DNA from: CBDHDN01 sp965261585
GTDB taxonomy: Bacteria > Pseudomonadota > Alphaproteobacteria > UBA6615
Direction: 5' to 3'
Length of the DNA: 64,000 bases
Assembly (NCBI GenBank): GCA_965261585.1
Contig: CBDHDN010000071.1
Span: forward strand, 1-64,000
Position 1 is the first letter of the stretch; each line of letters begins with the position of its first letter. The notes beneath the pieces are model-generated. The model made no database searches. It was not told where the DNA came from and worked only from the letters and a program-made list of their open reading frames with translations. Positions 47,622 through 55,956 of this stretch are shown one piece after another. Made by a program: the position numbers and the translations under genes.

Positions 47622-47762
47622 CCCGCGCGGCAACAAAGGCTCTATGCGAGACCACTCCGTCTCGCCCAGCCAGTAAAGTTTCGTCATTCAAGCCTCCATC
47701 AGCTTGGAAGCTTGAATCACAAATCCTGCACCCTGAGAATCGCTAATTGAGTACGGACCCTA

Positions 47763-48088
47763 GGCCGGGAGGGTCCACCCCACCCCCTGGGGGAAACGCC
47801 CGGCATGTCGGCAGGCAGAAGCCCAGGGCGCAGCAGCCCACAACGCACAGCGGAAGCTTGCGCTCAGGGGGTGCGGGCAGGGCCCTCAAGCCGCAGCGCC
47901 CCCCAGCGCACAGGTTGTTTTCGGTAAGGCAAGCCCTCGCGCGCGAAGGGCGACCTGCGGACCGCGCCAAGCGGAAGCGTGCGCTCAGGGGGTGCGGGCA
48001 GGGCCCTCAAGCCGCAGCGCCCCCCAGCGCACAGGGGTTTTCGGTAAGGCAAGCCCTCGCGCGCGAAGGGCGACCTGCGGACCGCGCC
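47763..48088. repeat. 332-bp tandem repeat, unit 2 (remainder)
   Basis: It continues unit 2 from GGCCGGGAGG after the IS5 element and again contains two 120-bp repeats (47849-47969, with a 1-bp insertion, and 47970-48088). With the nine bases at 44238-44246 it completes a second unit nearly identical to unit 1. The following 48089-48266 has no clear gene. Confidence 0.85.
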
Positions 48089-48266
48089 TTAGCCTCAGGA
48101 TATCAGCCACTTGCAAGCGTGGCGTGGCGCATACTCCGGGATGGGGCGCAGCGGTTGCTCCATGAAGATGCGGAGCGGAAATGGCGTTTTTGGGGTCTCC
48201 TTGGGGTCTAACCAAGAAAAAGGCTTTCCAAACCCGCAAACCCGTCGGTAACCCATTGAAAAGAAA

Positions 48267-48341
48267 TGGTGCCGCCGGAGTGAATTGAACACTCGGCCCC
48301 ACCCTTACCAAGGGTGTGCTCTACCCCTGAGCTACGGCGGC
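48267..48341 (-). tRNA. tRNA-Thr (GGT anticodon)
   Basis: 75 nt with encoded CCA. The acceptor stem is GCCGCCG/CGGCGGC, the anticodon arm CACCCTTGGTAAGGGTG shows anticodon GGT, and the T-arm is GAGTGTTCAATTCACTC. The IS island lies directly on its 3' side, so it may have served as an integration site, though no duplicated 3' end was found. Confidence 0.97.
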
Positions 48342-48480
48342 ATGTGGCGGCGTTGTGCCACAGGGCCGGGCGGGGCGCAAGCCGGCCGTGGGCCGGCTGG
48401 CGGTCGTGGGGCATCTTCGGGGACGAATCCGGCTCAACATCCGTTAGGGTTGTGTCGGGATTGAACGGAGTGAAATTGCA

Positions 48481-49389
48481 ATGGCTGTACTCAAGGTCGC
48501 CCTGCTGCAGCTGGCGGCGGGCGAGACCCTGGACGAGACGCTGCACAAGGGACTGTCGGCCTGCCGCGAGGCGGCGGCCAATGGCGCCGACATCGCCCTG
48601 TTCCCGGAGGTGTGGAGCCACGGCTACGACTTCGGCGACCTGGAGGATCCCGTGGTACGCGAGGCCTGGCTGGCGGGGGCGGTGTTCCGCAGCGACGCCT
48701 TTGTCTGCGAGCACCAGGCGCTGGCCCGCGACGCCGGCCTGGCCATCGGCCTGACCACCCTGGAGGCCGATCCGGGCGCCCCGCGCAACGCGTTCTGCCT
48801 GATCGACGCGGCCGGGGCGATCGTCCTGGAATACGCCAAGGTCCACACCTGCGGCCACGCCATGGAGCGCTTCTGCGCCGCCGGCGACGGCTTCTCCGTC
48901 GTTTCGCTGGCGACGGCCAAGGGCCCGGTCGATGTCGGCGCGATGATCTGCTTCGATCGCGAGTTCCCCGAGAGTACGCGCACCCTGGCGTTGCAGGGCG
49001 CCGAGCTCGTTCTCGTGCCAAACTGCTACAATATCGAGGCCCATCGCATCGCCCAGATGAAGACCCGGGCGTTCGAGAACAAGATCGCCGTGGCCATGAC
49101 CAACTACCCGGCCGGGCATCCCGAGGCCAACGGCCGCTCGCTGGGCGTCGTACCCATGGCCTTCGCGGCGGGCGGCGAGGGCAACGGGCAGGGCACCTAT
49201 CGCGAGACGCTGATCCTCGAGGCCGGGCCGGAGCAGGGCATCTACTACTGCGAGTTCGACCTCGACGAGATTCGCGACTATCGCCGGAACGCGATCTGGG
49301 GCGCCAACTTCCGCCGGCCCGACGCCTACGGCGCGCTCGTCGACGCGGCGCCCACAGGCGACTTCCTGCCGGACCGTATCGTGCATTAG
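48481..49389 (+). CDS. nitrilase superfamily carbon-nitrogen hydrolase
   Basis: 302 residues. Catalytic triad positions are glutamate 43 (LFPEVW), lysine in EYAKVHTCGH and cysteine in GAMICFDREFPES. It hydrolyses an amide or N-carbamyl substrate that cannot be named from sequence. Followed after 10 bp by a small basic protein gene. Confidence 0.92.
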   Translation: MAVLKVALLQLAAGETLDETLHKGLSACREAAANGADIALFPEVWSHGYDFGDLEDPVVREAWLAGAVFRSDAFVCEHQALARDAGLAIGLTTLEADPGAPRNAFCLIDAAGAIVLEYAKVHTCGHAMERFCAAGDGFSVVSLATAKGPVDVGAMICFDREFPESTRTLALQGAELVLVPNCYNIEAHRIAQMKTRAFENKIAVAMTNYPAGHPEANGRSLGVVPMAFAAGGEGNGQGTYRETLILEAGPEQGIYYCEFDLDEIRDYRRNAIWGANFRRPDAYGALVDAAPTGDFLPDRIVH

Positions 49390-49399
49390 GATTGCGGGA

Positions 49400-49609
49400 A
49401 TGAGCGATGATACCGCCGAACCCACTGATCCCGGCGCCGCGCCGGCCCGGCCGCCCGGGCGCAAGCAGGCCGACCGGTTCGACCGCCGGGCCGCCGCCCT
49501 GCGCGAGAACCTGCGCCGGCGCAAGCAGCAGCAACGGACCCGGACCGACGGCGATGGCGGCACCCGGCGCGACGTGGACGGGGCGGCGGCGCCCGCCGAT
49601 CCCGACTAG
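49400..49609 (+). CDS. small charged hypothetical protein (69 residues)
   Basis: Proline/alanine-rich N-terminus, then the basic block FDRRAAALRENLRRRKQQQR. Small proteins with a LRxNLxRRKxQ motif are often found near murA in alphaproteobacteria. Its TAG stop contains the TA target of the following IS630-family element, so the coding sequence is intact. Confidence 0.7.
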   Translation: MSDDTAEPTDPGAAPARPPGRKQADRFDRRAAALRENLRRRKQQQRTRTDGDGGTRRDVDGAAAPADPD

Positions 49610-50658
49610 AGCGGGTCCGGCATAGACAGAATCAAAAAGGGGATTCCCAAGGGTCGCAAAAAGTGATTCAAGCTATGAGCTGGGTTAAAGGAGGCCAGCC
49701 ATGGATGACACGACCTTATTCGGAAGATCTTCGTGAACGAGTTGTTCGAGTTGTTGAATCGGGGACCTCTCGCAATGCGGCGGCGAAGCAATTTGATGTG
49801 AGCATCAGCTTTGTTGTGAAGCTGATGCAGCGTTGGAAGCAGCGGGGCACGATCAAAGCCGACAAATACGGTGGCTGGAAGAAATCGAAACTGGCTCCCC
49901 ATGGCGATCGCATTCGGGCTCTGGTGATGGAGAATTGCGACATCACCATTGACGAGCTTTGCGTCTTGCTGGCCGCCGAGGGGATCGAGGCGAAGCGCTC
50001 GACGCTTGGCGACTTTCTTCTGGCTCAGGGGCTGAGTCGCAAAAAAAGACAGCCCACGCCGCCGAGCAGGAGCGCCCTGACGTCGCGGCGGCGCGAGCCA
50101 CTTGGCGCAACGAGCAACCTGGGCTGATTGCCGAACGGCTGGTCTTTCTCGACGAGACCTGGGCGCGGACGAACATGGCCCGGCGTTATGGCCGGGCACC
50201 GCGCGGCGAACGGGTGGTGGCGGCCATTCCCCATGGCCACTGGAAGACAACCACGTTCATTGCCGCCCTGCGTCACGACCGGATCACCGCGCCCTGCGTT
50301 TTCGATGGCCCGATCAACGGCGCAAGCTTCCTTGCCTGGGTCCAGCAAGCCCTGGTCCCGACCCTGTCCGCGGGCGACATCGTCATCATGGACAACCTCT
50401 CCTCCCACAAGGTCGCCGGCGTACACGAGGCCATTGAGGCGGTCGGCGCAACCCCGCTCTACCTGCCGCCCTACAGCCCCGATCTCAATCCCATCGAACA
50501 GGTCTTCGCCAAGCTCAAAGCCATTCTCCGCAAGGTCGGCGCCAGAACCGTCGATGACCTCTGGCGGGCAATTGGAAACGCCCTCGATGAATTCTCTCCA
50601 ACCGAATGCAGAAACTACCTCGTCAATGCAGGATATTCCGTCTAAACCGGATGTGCTC
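49609..50658 (+). mobile_element. second IS630-family element
   Basis: 1050 bp with TA at 49607-49608 and 50659-50660. Inverted ends are GAGCGGGTCCGGCATAGAC and GAGCACATCCGGTTTAGAC. It is unrelated in sequence to the IS630 element at 44247. It was inserted at the stop codon of the 69-residue protein gene. Confidence 0.9.
49705..50645 (+). CDS. IS630-family transposase with programmed frameshift
   Basis: ORF A (MTRPYSEDLRERVVRVVESG, HTH ASVSFVVKL-type region) runs to the A7 tract at 50041-50047; ORF B continues in the -1 frame (TAHAAEQERPDVAAARATWR) with DDE landmarks RLVFLDETWARTN, DIVIMDNLSSHK and SPDLNPIEQVFAKLK. A AAA AAG is a classical -1 slippery site, so the fused transposase is probably made by frameshifting rather than being broken. 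Confidence 0.88.
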
Positions 50659-50713
50659 TAGTGGCCGGAATCGCACCAGAATCGGAAATGGGTGATTTAC
50701 CCCCCCACCCCGA

Positions 50714-50746
50714 CCCTCCCCCACAAGGCCCCACAAGGGGGGAGGG
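50714..50746. terminator. GC-rich hairpin between the IS630 element and dcd
   Basis: CCCTCCCCC (50714-50722) and GGGGGAGGG (50738-50746) form a perfect 9-bp stem around a 14-nt loop. No T-run. It could end upstream transcripts or be a REP-like palindrome. No gene in 50661-50891. Confidence 0.5.
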
Positions 50747-50891
50747 AGCAACACCTCGGCCACTGGCCGACCGCCCCGCATCCCACGAAAAAACCTGGAC
50801 AATGCGGCGAATTGTTAACGCAACGTAAGTCGACTTGCGGGTAAACTTGGCCGTGCGTTACAAAGCCGGCGCGAGCCAAGGGACGCCCATC

Positions 50892-51446
50892 ATGTCCGTC
50901 ATGCCCGATCACTGGATCCGCACCATGGCGCTCGAGCACGCCATGATCGAGCCGTTCGTCGATGCGCAGCAGCGCGACGGCGTGATTTCCTATGGCGTGT
51001 CGTCCTATGGCTACGACGCGCGCGTCAGCCGCGAGTTCAAGATCTTCACGAACGTCAATGCCGCGACCGTCGACCCCAAGGACTTCAATGACGCCTCGTT
51101 CGTCGACCGCACCGCCGACGTCTGCATCATCCCGCCGAACAGCTTCGTGCTGGCCCGGACGGTCGAATATTTCCGTATCCCGCGTGACGTGCTGGTCATC
51201 TGCCTGGGCAAGTCGACCTATGCGCGCTGCGGCATCATCGTCAACGTCACGCCGCTGGAGCCGGAGTGGGAGGGCCACGTGACGCTGGAGTTCTCCAACA
51301 CCACGCCCCTGCCGGCCCGGATCTACGCCGACGAGGGGGCCGCCCAGTTCCTGTTCCTCCAGGGCGCCGGCCCGCCGGAGGTCTCCTATGCCGACCGCAA
51401 GGGCAAATACATGGGTCAACGCGGCATTACCGTGCCACGGCTCTAG
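50892..51446 (+). CDS. dcd: dCTP deaminase
   Basis: 184 residues, trimeric dUTPase fold. Conserved blocks are GVSSYGYDARVSREFKIF, LGKSTYARCGIIVNVTPLEP and EGHVTLEFSNTTPLP with the catalytic glutamate. It makes dUTP for dTMP synthesis. The ATG at 50892 gives the usual SVMPDHWIR N-terminus. murA follows after 68 bp. Confidence 0.97.
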   Translation: MSVMPDHWIRTMALEHAMIEPFVDAQQRDGVISYGVSSYGYDARVSREFKIFTNVNAATVDPKDFNDASFVDRTADVCIIPPNSFVLARTVEYFRIPRDVLVICLGKSTYARCGIIVNVTPLEPEWEGHVTLEFSNTTPLPARIYADEGAAQFLFLQGAGPPEVSYADRKGKYMGQRGITVPRL

Positions 51447-51514
51447 CCCTGCTGTTGCCACAATGGGGCCGCAGACTGCCCCGCCGATATATCGAACGAG
51501 AAGACCGCAACATT

Positions 51515-52807
51515 ATGGACAAGATCTGCATTCGTGGCGGGCGGCCCCTGCAGGGCACGATCCGCGTCGGCGGTGCCAAGAACGCCGCCTTGCCGGTCAT
51601 GGCGGCGTGCCTCCTGACCGACGAGACCCTGACGCTGAGCCGTATCCCGCATCTCGTCGATATTACGACCCTGGCGAACCTGCTGGCCCAGCACGGCGTC
51701 GATATTGCCATGGACGGCGGCGCGCCGAACGGCGGCAATGCCGGCCGCGTACTGTCGCTGACGGCCGGCGAAATCACGAACACGACCGCGCCCTACGACC
51801 TCGTGCGAAAGATGCGCGCGAGCGTGCTGGTGCTCGGGCCGCTGCTCGCGCGCTGCGGCGAGGCGCTCGTGTCGCTGCCCGGCGGTTGCGCCATCGGCGG
51901 CCGCCCGGTCGACCTGCACCTGAAGGGCCTGGCGCAGCTCGGCGCCGAGATCGAGGTCGAGGGCGGCTTCATCCACGCCAAGGCCCCGGGCGGCCTGACC
52001 GGTGCTCACATCGTCTTCCCGCAGCAGTCGGTCGGGGCGACCGAGAACTTGTTGCTGGCGGCGACGCTGGCCAAGGGCGAGACGGTCCTGGAGAACGTCG
52101 CGCGCGAGCCCGAGATCACCGATCTGGCCGTCTGCCTTATTGCCATGGGCGCGGATATCGAGGGCATCGGTTCGGAGCGCCTGACAATCCGCGGCGTCAA
52201 GCGGCTGCACGGCGCCCGCCATACGGTCATGCCGGACCGGATCGAGGCCGGGACCTACGCCATCGCCGCGGCGATCACCGGTGGCACGCTGGAGCTCGAG
52301 GAGGCCCGGATCGAGCACATCGACGCGCTGGCCCGTTTGCTCGACGAGGCCGGCGTCACGATCGAACAGCGCAACGGCGCCGTCTACGTCTCGCGGGCCA
52401 ATGCACCGCTGCGCGGTGTCGACGTGCTGACCGAGCCGTTTCCGGGTTTTCCCACCGACCTGCAGGCTCAGGTCATGGCGTTGATGGCGACCGCCGAAGG
52501 CGCTTCGATGATCACCGAGACGATCTTCGAGAACCGCTTCATGCACGTGCCGGAGCTGCAGCGCATGGGCGCCAGCATCAACCTGCACGGCCGCTCGGCC
52601 ATGGTCCGCGGCGTCGACCGCCTGACCGGCGCGCCGGTGATGGCCAGCGACCTGCGCGCCAGCGCATCCCTGGTGCTCGCCGGCCTCGTCGCCGAGGGCG
52701 AGACGACCGTCCATCGCGTCTATCATCTCGACCGCGGCTATGAGAGGCTGGAGGAGCGGCTGGCCGCCGTTGGCGCCGATATCGAGCGGGCTGAAGACGA
52801 CGCATGA
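51515..52807 (+). CDS. murA: UDP-N-acetylglucosamine 1-carboxyvinyltransferase MurA
   Basis: 430 residues. It performs the first committed step of peptidoglycan synthesis. GGAKNAALPVMAA holds the catalytic lysine and asparagine; the active-site cysteine is in LPGGCAIGGRPVDLHL, the fosfomycin-sensitive type. The C-terminal ERGYERLEE-type end is present. Overlaps the next gene by 4 bp. Confidence 0.98.
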   Translation: MDKICIRGGRPLQGTIRVGGAKNAALPVMAACLLTDETLTLSRIPHLVDITTLANLLAQHGVDIAMDGGAPNGGNAGRVLSLTAGEITNTTAPYDLVRKMRASVLVLGPLLARCGEALVSLPGGCAIGGRPVDLHLKGLAQLGAEIEVEGGFIHAKAPGGLTGAHIVFPQQSVGATENLLLAATLAKGETVLENVAREPEITDLAVCLIAMGADIEGIGSERLTIRGVKRLHGARHTVMPDRIEAGTYAIAAAITGGTLELEEARIEHIDALARLLDEAGVTIEQRNGAVYVSRANAPLRGVDVLTEPFPGFPTDLQAQVMALMATAEGASMITETIFENRFMHVPELQRMGASINLHGRSAMVRGVDRLTGAPVMASDLRASASLVLAGLVAEGETTVHRVYHLDRGYERLEERLAAVGADIERAEDDA

Positions 52808-53289
52808 GAGACGACCGCCCGAGCCGGACCCAGGCCGCCCTGAAGCTGCGGGCGGAGAGCACCGAGGATCTGGGCATCATCGCGGCCTGTCTGCAGGACG
52901 CCTTGGTGCCGGTCGCCGATGTGGAATACCTCACCGGTGAGCGGGAGTTCGTGATGGTCGCGAACCGCTTCCGCTGGGAGGTCGGCGAGCGCCGCGATGC
53001 CGAGGCGTCGTTCGAGCGTGTCCTCTGTGGCCTGACGTTCGACCAGGTCACGGCCGTGCGGGCGCGCAATGTCGACCGGCGCCAGCCCGGCGGCTTTCTG
53101 AACCTGCTGACGATCGAGGCTCATCCGGCGGCGGTGTCCGGCGTCGAGATCGATCTGACATTCTCGAGCAACGCCTGCATCCGGCTCGAGGCGGCGGCGC
53201 TGGTCTGCCGGCTCGAGGATTTCGGCGAGCCCTGGCCGACCCAATGGCGTCCCCGGCACGACAACGGGTCCGGGACCGTCGGGTCCTAG
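52804..53289 (+). CDS. DUF2948 family protein
   Basis: 161 residues. The motif pattern DLGIIAACLQDALVPVADVE and FTSNACIRLE-like FSSNACIRLEAAALVCRLED fits DUF2948, an alphaproteobacterial family nearly always found directly downstream of murA. Function unknown. It overlaps murA by 4 bp. Confidence 0.9.
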   Translation: MRDDRPSRTQAALKLRAESTEDLGIIAACLQDALVPVADVEYLTGEREFVMVANRFRWEVGERRDAEASFERVLCGLTFDQVTAVRARNVDRRQPGGFLNLLTIEAHPAAVSGVEIDLTFSSNACIRLEAAALVCRLEDFGEPWPTQWRPRHDNGSGTVGS

Positions 53290-53320
53290 AGGATGGCCAT
53301 CAACCTGGCGACGGTGCGGC

Positions 53321-53995
53321 GTGAAGCGTGACGACCGGCTTGTGCTGGCCCTGCCGACGGGCCGCATCCTGGGCGAGGTCATGCCGATCCTGCGGCGTGC
53401 CGGCATCGAGCCTGAGCCCGCGTTCGATGACCCGAAGGCACGACAGCTGCGCTTTCGCACGGCGCTGCCGAACCTCGAGATCATCCGCGCCCGGGCGTTC
53501 GACGTCGCGACGTTCGTCGCCTTCGGCGCGGCGCAGCTCGGCGTCTGCGGCAGCGACGTCGTGATGGAGTTCGACTATTCCGAGCTCTATGCGCCGCTCG
53601 ACCTCGGCGTCGGCCGCTGCCGCCTCGTCGTCGCCGCGCCCCAGGCGCTTGCCGCGGTCGACGAGCCGGCGCGCTGGAGCCACGTGCGGGTGGCCACGAA
53701 ATACCCGAACCTCACGCGGCGCCATTTCGCGGCGCGCGGCGTGCAGGCGGAGTGTATCAAGCTGAACGGCGCGATCGAGTTGGCACCGACACTTGGCCTG
53801 TGCCGGCGTATCGTCGATTTGGTGTCGACGGGGGCGACGCTGCAGGCGAACGGGCTCGTGCCGCTGGAGACGATCGCCGAGGTGAGCGCCCGCCTCGTCG
53901 TCAACCGGGTCGCCCTGAAGACACGCGCCTGCGAGGTCGGCGGCTGGGTCGACCGGATCCGCGGTGCCCTGCCGGGTTCTCAAGATGCGGCCTGA
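53321..53995 (+). CDS. hisG: ATP phosphoribosyltransferase, short form HisG
   Basis: 224 residues. LVLALPTGRILGEVMPILRR is the N-terminus and DLVSTGATLQANGL the PRPP-binding loop. It performs the first step of histidine synthesis. The short form lacks the regulatory C-terminal domain and needs HisZ, which is not in the window. hisD, usually found at this place in related genomes, is absent. GTG start. Confidence 0.95.
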   Translation: MKRDDRLVLALPTGRILGEVMPILRRAGIEPEPAFDDPKARQLRFRTALPNLEIIRARAFDVATFVAFGAAQLGVCGSDVVMEFDYSELYAPLDLGVGRCRLVVAAPQALAAVDEPARWSHVRVATKYPNLTRRHFAARGVQAECIKLNGAIELAPTLGLCRRIVDLVSTGATLQANGLVPLETIAEVSARLVVNRVALKTRACEVGGWVDRIRGALPGSQDAA

Positions 53996-54049
53996 CCCGG
54001 CGCTCTTGCCGCGGCCGTCCAGCCGGCCCGATCCGAAGTAGCGGCGCCC

Positions 54050-54508
54050 GTGTGCGACGAGACCGACCGCATCGCTAGTGTGACCCTCGATGACCGCGGC
54101 ATCGTGCGCTACAACCCGGACGTTGCGCGCGAGCGGGCCGTCGCGATCTACGATCTGGTCGAGGACAACCGTTTTCGCCTGCTCGATGCGGTCGGGCCGT
54201 ATGCGCTGCACCTGGCGGCCCAGGACAACCGGCTGGTTTTCGACATCCGCTGCGCCGACGGGGCGCCGCTGCGCAAGGTCACGCTGCCGCTGACGCCCTT
54301 CCGCAAGACCATCAAGGACTACTTCACGGTCTGCGAGAGCTACTACGAGGCAATCCGCTCGGCCACGCCGTCGCAGATCGAAGCCTTCGACATGGGCCGG
54401 CGCGGCCTGCACAACGAGGCCTCGGAGCGCCTGCAGGCCCGCTTGGCAAGCGACATCGAGATCGACTTCAACACCGCCCGGCGGCTGTTCACGCTGATCT
54501 GCGTGTAG
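54050..54508 (+). CDS. UPF0262 family protein, last residues replaced by an IS insertion
   Basis: 152 residues. The conserved core RIASVTLDDRGIVRYNPDVA and DYFTVCESYYEAIR identify UPF0262, of unknown function. The IS3-like element lands in codon 152 and supplies an in-frame TAG two bases inside its end. The original ending (VLHIRS then TGA) is still readable after the element at 55932-55951, so only about five residues are lost and the protein may still work. Confidence 0.9.
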   Translation: MCDETDRIASVTLDDRGIVRYNPDVARERAVAIYDLVEDNRFRLLDAVGPYALHLAAQDNRLVFDIRCADGAPLRKVTLPLTPFRKTIKDYFTVCESYYEAIRSATPSQIEAFDMGRRGLHNEASERLQARLASDIEIDFNTARRLFTLICV

Positions 54509-54538
54509 CGCACCCGGTTCCTTGGACACAAGTTTGTC

Positions 54539-55444
54539 TCATGCGGCGGGCCTGATTGAGATCGCGGCGTGCCACGCCTGACGAGCTTGAGCGGGGCTCA
54601 GGTAGCCGTTCTTTTCGACGATCCACTGGGCATTGTAGAGTTCGACGAAGTCGCGGACGGCGTCCCGCAGCTCCGCGATGTTGCGGTAGATGCGACCATG
54701 GATGATCTGTTCCTTCAGCGTGCGATTGAACCGCTCGGCGACGCCGTTGGTCTGGGGCTCGGCGACGAAGGCGTAGGACGGCTGGATACCCCAGAACTTG
54801 ATCTGGTTGGTGAAGTGGTCCGACAGATACTGGGAGCCGTGATCCATCCGCAAGGCCAGCCCCCGAGCCGCGCCGGCCGCGGTCGAGCCATACAGCCCGG
54901 CAAGCCCCATGGAGATCGGCTGCAGGGCGGCGAAGCGGTCGCCGCGCTTGCAGACATGCCAGTCGACACACTCGGCGTTCCAATGCTCGACGGCGGTGAA
55001 GATCCAGCCCCAGCCGTCGTCCACCGTGAACACCCGAACGCCATCGGTGCCCCACATGAGGTTCGGGGCATGAGTGATGATCTCACCGTCATGGGGATTG
55101 CCGCCACGGCGGCGGCAGCGATGGGGCGAGAGCAGATTGTTCTCGCGCATCAGGCGGAGCACCCGCTTGCGGGCAACCCGGATGTCGCGACAGACCCGAA
55201 GCCGAGCCCAGACCTTGCGGTAGCCCTCGCCCTCCCAGGGCGATGCCTCCAGGTCGGCTTCGATCGCCACCAGCAGCGCCTGGTCCGAGATCGCGGGCTT
55301 CGGTCCCCGACGCTTTGCCGGCGGCTGCTCGGCGTGCTGGCCGGAGGTCATGGCGTAGAACGAGGAGCGGGCCATGCCCCAGGCGGCGCAGACCCGCCGC
55401 AGGCCGTAGGCCAGACCCGTGCCGGGCGAGGTGGCGGCACTCAT
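54539..55444 (-). CDS. IS3-like transposase OrfB (rve integrase core), copy 1
   Basis: 301 residues. An IS3-type N-terminal helix region (GYRKVWARLRVCRDIRVARK, HTH_21-like) precedes the integrase core: LMWGTDGVRVFTVDD, RMDHGSQYLSDHF and NGVAERFNRTLKEQ give D, D and E. It overlaps orfA by 4 bp. Confidence 0.92.
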   Translation of the reverse strand: MSAATSPGTGLAYGLRRVCAAWGMARSSFYAMTSGQHAEQPPAKRRGPKPAISDQALLVAIEADLEASPWEGEGYRKVWARLRVCRDIRVARKRVLRLMRENNLLSPHRCRRRGGNPHDGEIITHAPNLMWGTDGVRVFTVDDGWGWIFTAVEHWNAECVDWHVCKRGDRFAALQPISMGLAGLYGSTAAGAARGLALRMDHGSQYLSDHFTNQIKFWGIQPSYAFVAEPQTNGVAERFNRTLKEQIIHGRIYRNIAELRDAVRDFVELYNAQWIVEKNGYLSPAQARQAWHAAISIRPAA

Positions 55445-55851
55445 CGCCGCGACCTCCGCCGCCCCAAAGGGCCGAAGGTCTCCGTCTTGGCCTCCAGCAG
55501 TTCCACCTGCATGGTCAACTCTCCGATCCGCTTCATGGCGCTATCCAGTTCCGCCTGCACCGGATCGCCCTTGCGTTGCTTGAGCGAGGCGTCGATCCCG
55601 CCGATCGCTTTCTCACGCCACTGCTCGAGCCGGAAGATCTCTACGCCCAACTGGCGCGACAGAAGTTGCACCGGCTCGTCACGCAAAAGCCGCAGAACGA
55701 CCTCACGCTTGCGCGCCACCGTCCATCGCTGGCCAAGTCCCAGCAGGCCTGCCGGCAAAGCCTGGCCTGGGGAAAACGTGGACGAGCCAAGCTCGCCCGC
55801 ATTTACCACAGGCCCATCAACAGCAACTTTCTTCTCAAAATTATCGGTCAT
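55441..55851 (-). CDS. IS3-like transposase OrfA (HTH), copy 1
   Basis: 136 residues. HTH-type region RWTVARKREVVLRLLRDEPV to LGVEIFRLEQWREKA, then a leucine-zipper-like helix (IGELTMQVELLEAKTE). The start at 55851 follows AAGGAGG at a good distance. OrfA binds the element ends and joins OrfB function. Confidence 0.88.
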   Translation of the reverse strand: MTDNFEKKVAVDGPVVNAGELGSSTFSPGQALPAGLLGLGQRWTVARKREVVLRLLRDEPVQLLSRQLGVEIFRLEQWREKAIGGIDASLKQRKGDPVQAELDSAMKRIGELTMQVELLEAKTETFGPLGRRRSRR

Positions 55852-55956
55852 GTTCCGGTCCTCCTTGGACACTTCGATTAAGCCAATTCTGTGTCCAAGG
55901 AAATCGGGTCCGACTCACACGCTGATCTGCGTGCTGCATATCCGGAGCTGACGAAA

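Larger units (their letters stand above)
45537..47687 (-). pseudogene. IS5-family transposase split by IS256 copy 3
   Basis: The ATG at 47687 starts MTKLYWLGETEWSRIEPLLP. After removal of the insert (46234-47621 and one CCCGCGCG) the frame continues RGRKGAHRVDDRRVISGIV. ORF A ends at 45902; ORF B (FEQAIGRSRGGRTTTLHAL onward, LTADKAYDTNKLRRLL, ERMFGRLKDFRRIATRYDK) lies in the -1 frame after AAAAGGGGGG, the programmed frameshift site typical of IS427-group elements. It was functional in layout until the IS256 insertion. Confidence 0.88.
45523..47760 (-). mobile_element. IS5-family (IS427-like) element interrupted by IS256 copy 3
   Basis: Ends GGGTCCAGACTCAATTAG and, inverted, GGGTCCGTACTCAATTAG flanked by TA. 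Subtracting the 1388-bp IS256 copy and one 8-bp target duplication leaves an 842-bp IS, a normal size for the IS427 group. It was inserted into the TA at the right end of the IS630 element. Confidence 0.9.
54504..55917 (-). mobile_element. IS3-like two-ORF element, copy 1
   Basis: 1414 bp. The ends TGTAGCGCACCCGGTTCC and, inverted, TGAGTCGGACCCGATTTCC are imperfect inverted repeats starting with TG. A 14-bp direct repeat CACGCTGATCTGCG flanks it (54490-54503 and 55918-55931), unusually long for IS3. Copy 2, of the same length and orientation, is at 60736-62149. Confidence 0.9.

Noticed and set aside
50041..50047. Frameshift mutation in the second IS630-family transposase
   Set aside because: The shift falls on an A7 slippery tract between two well-kept frames, the known programmed -1 frameshift pattern, so the gene is not called broken.
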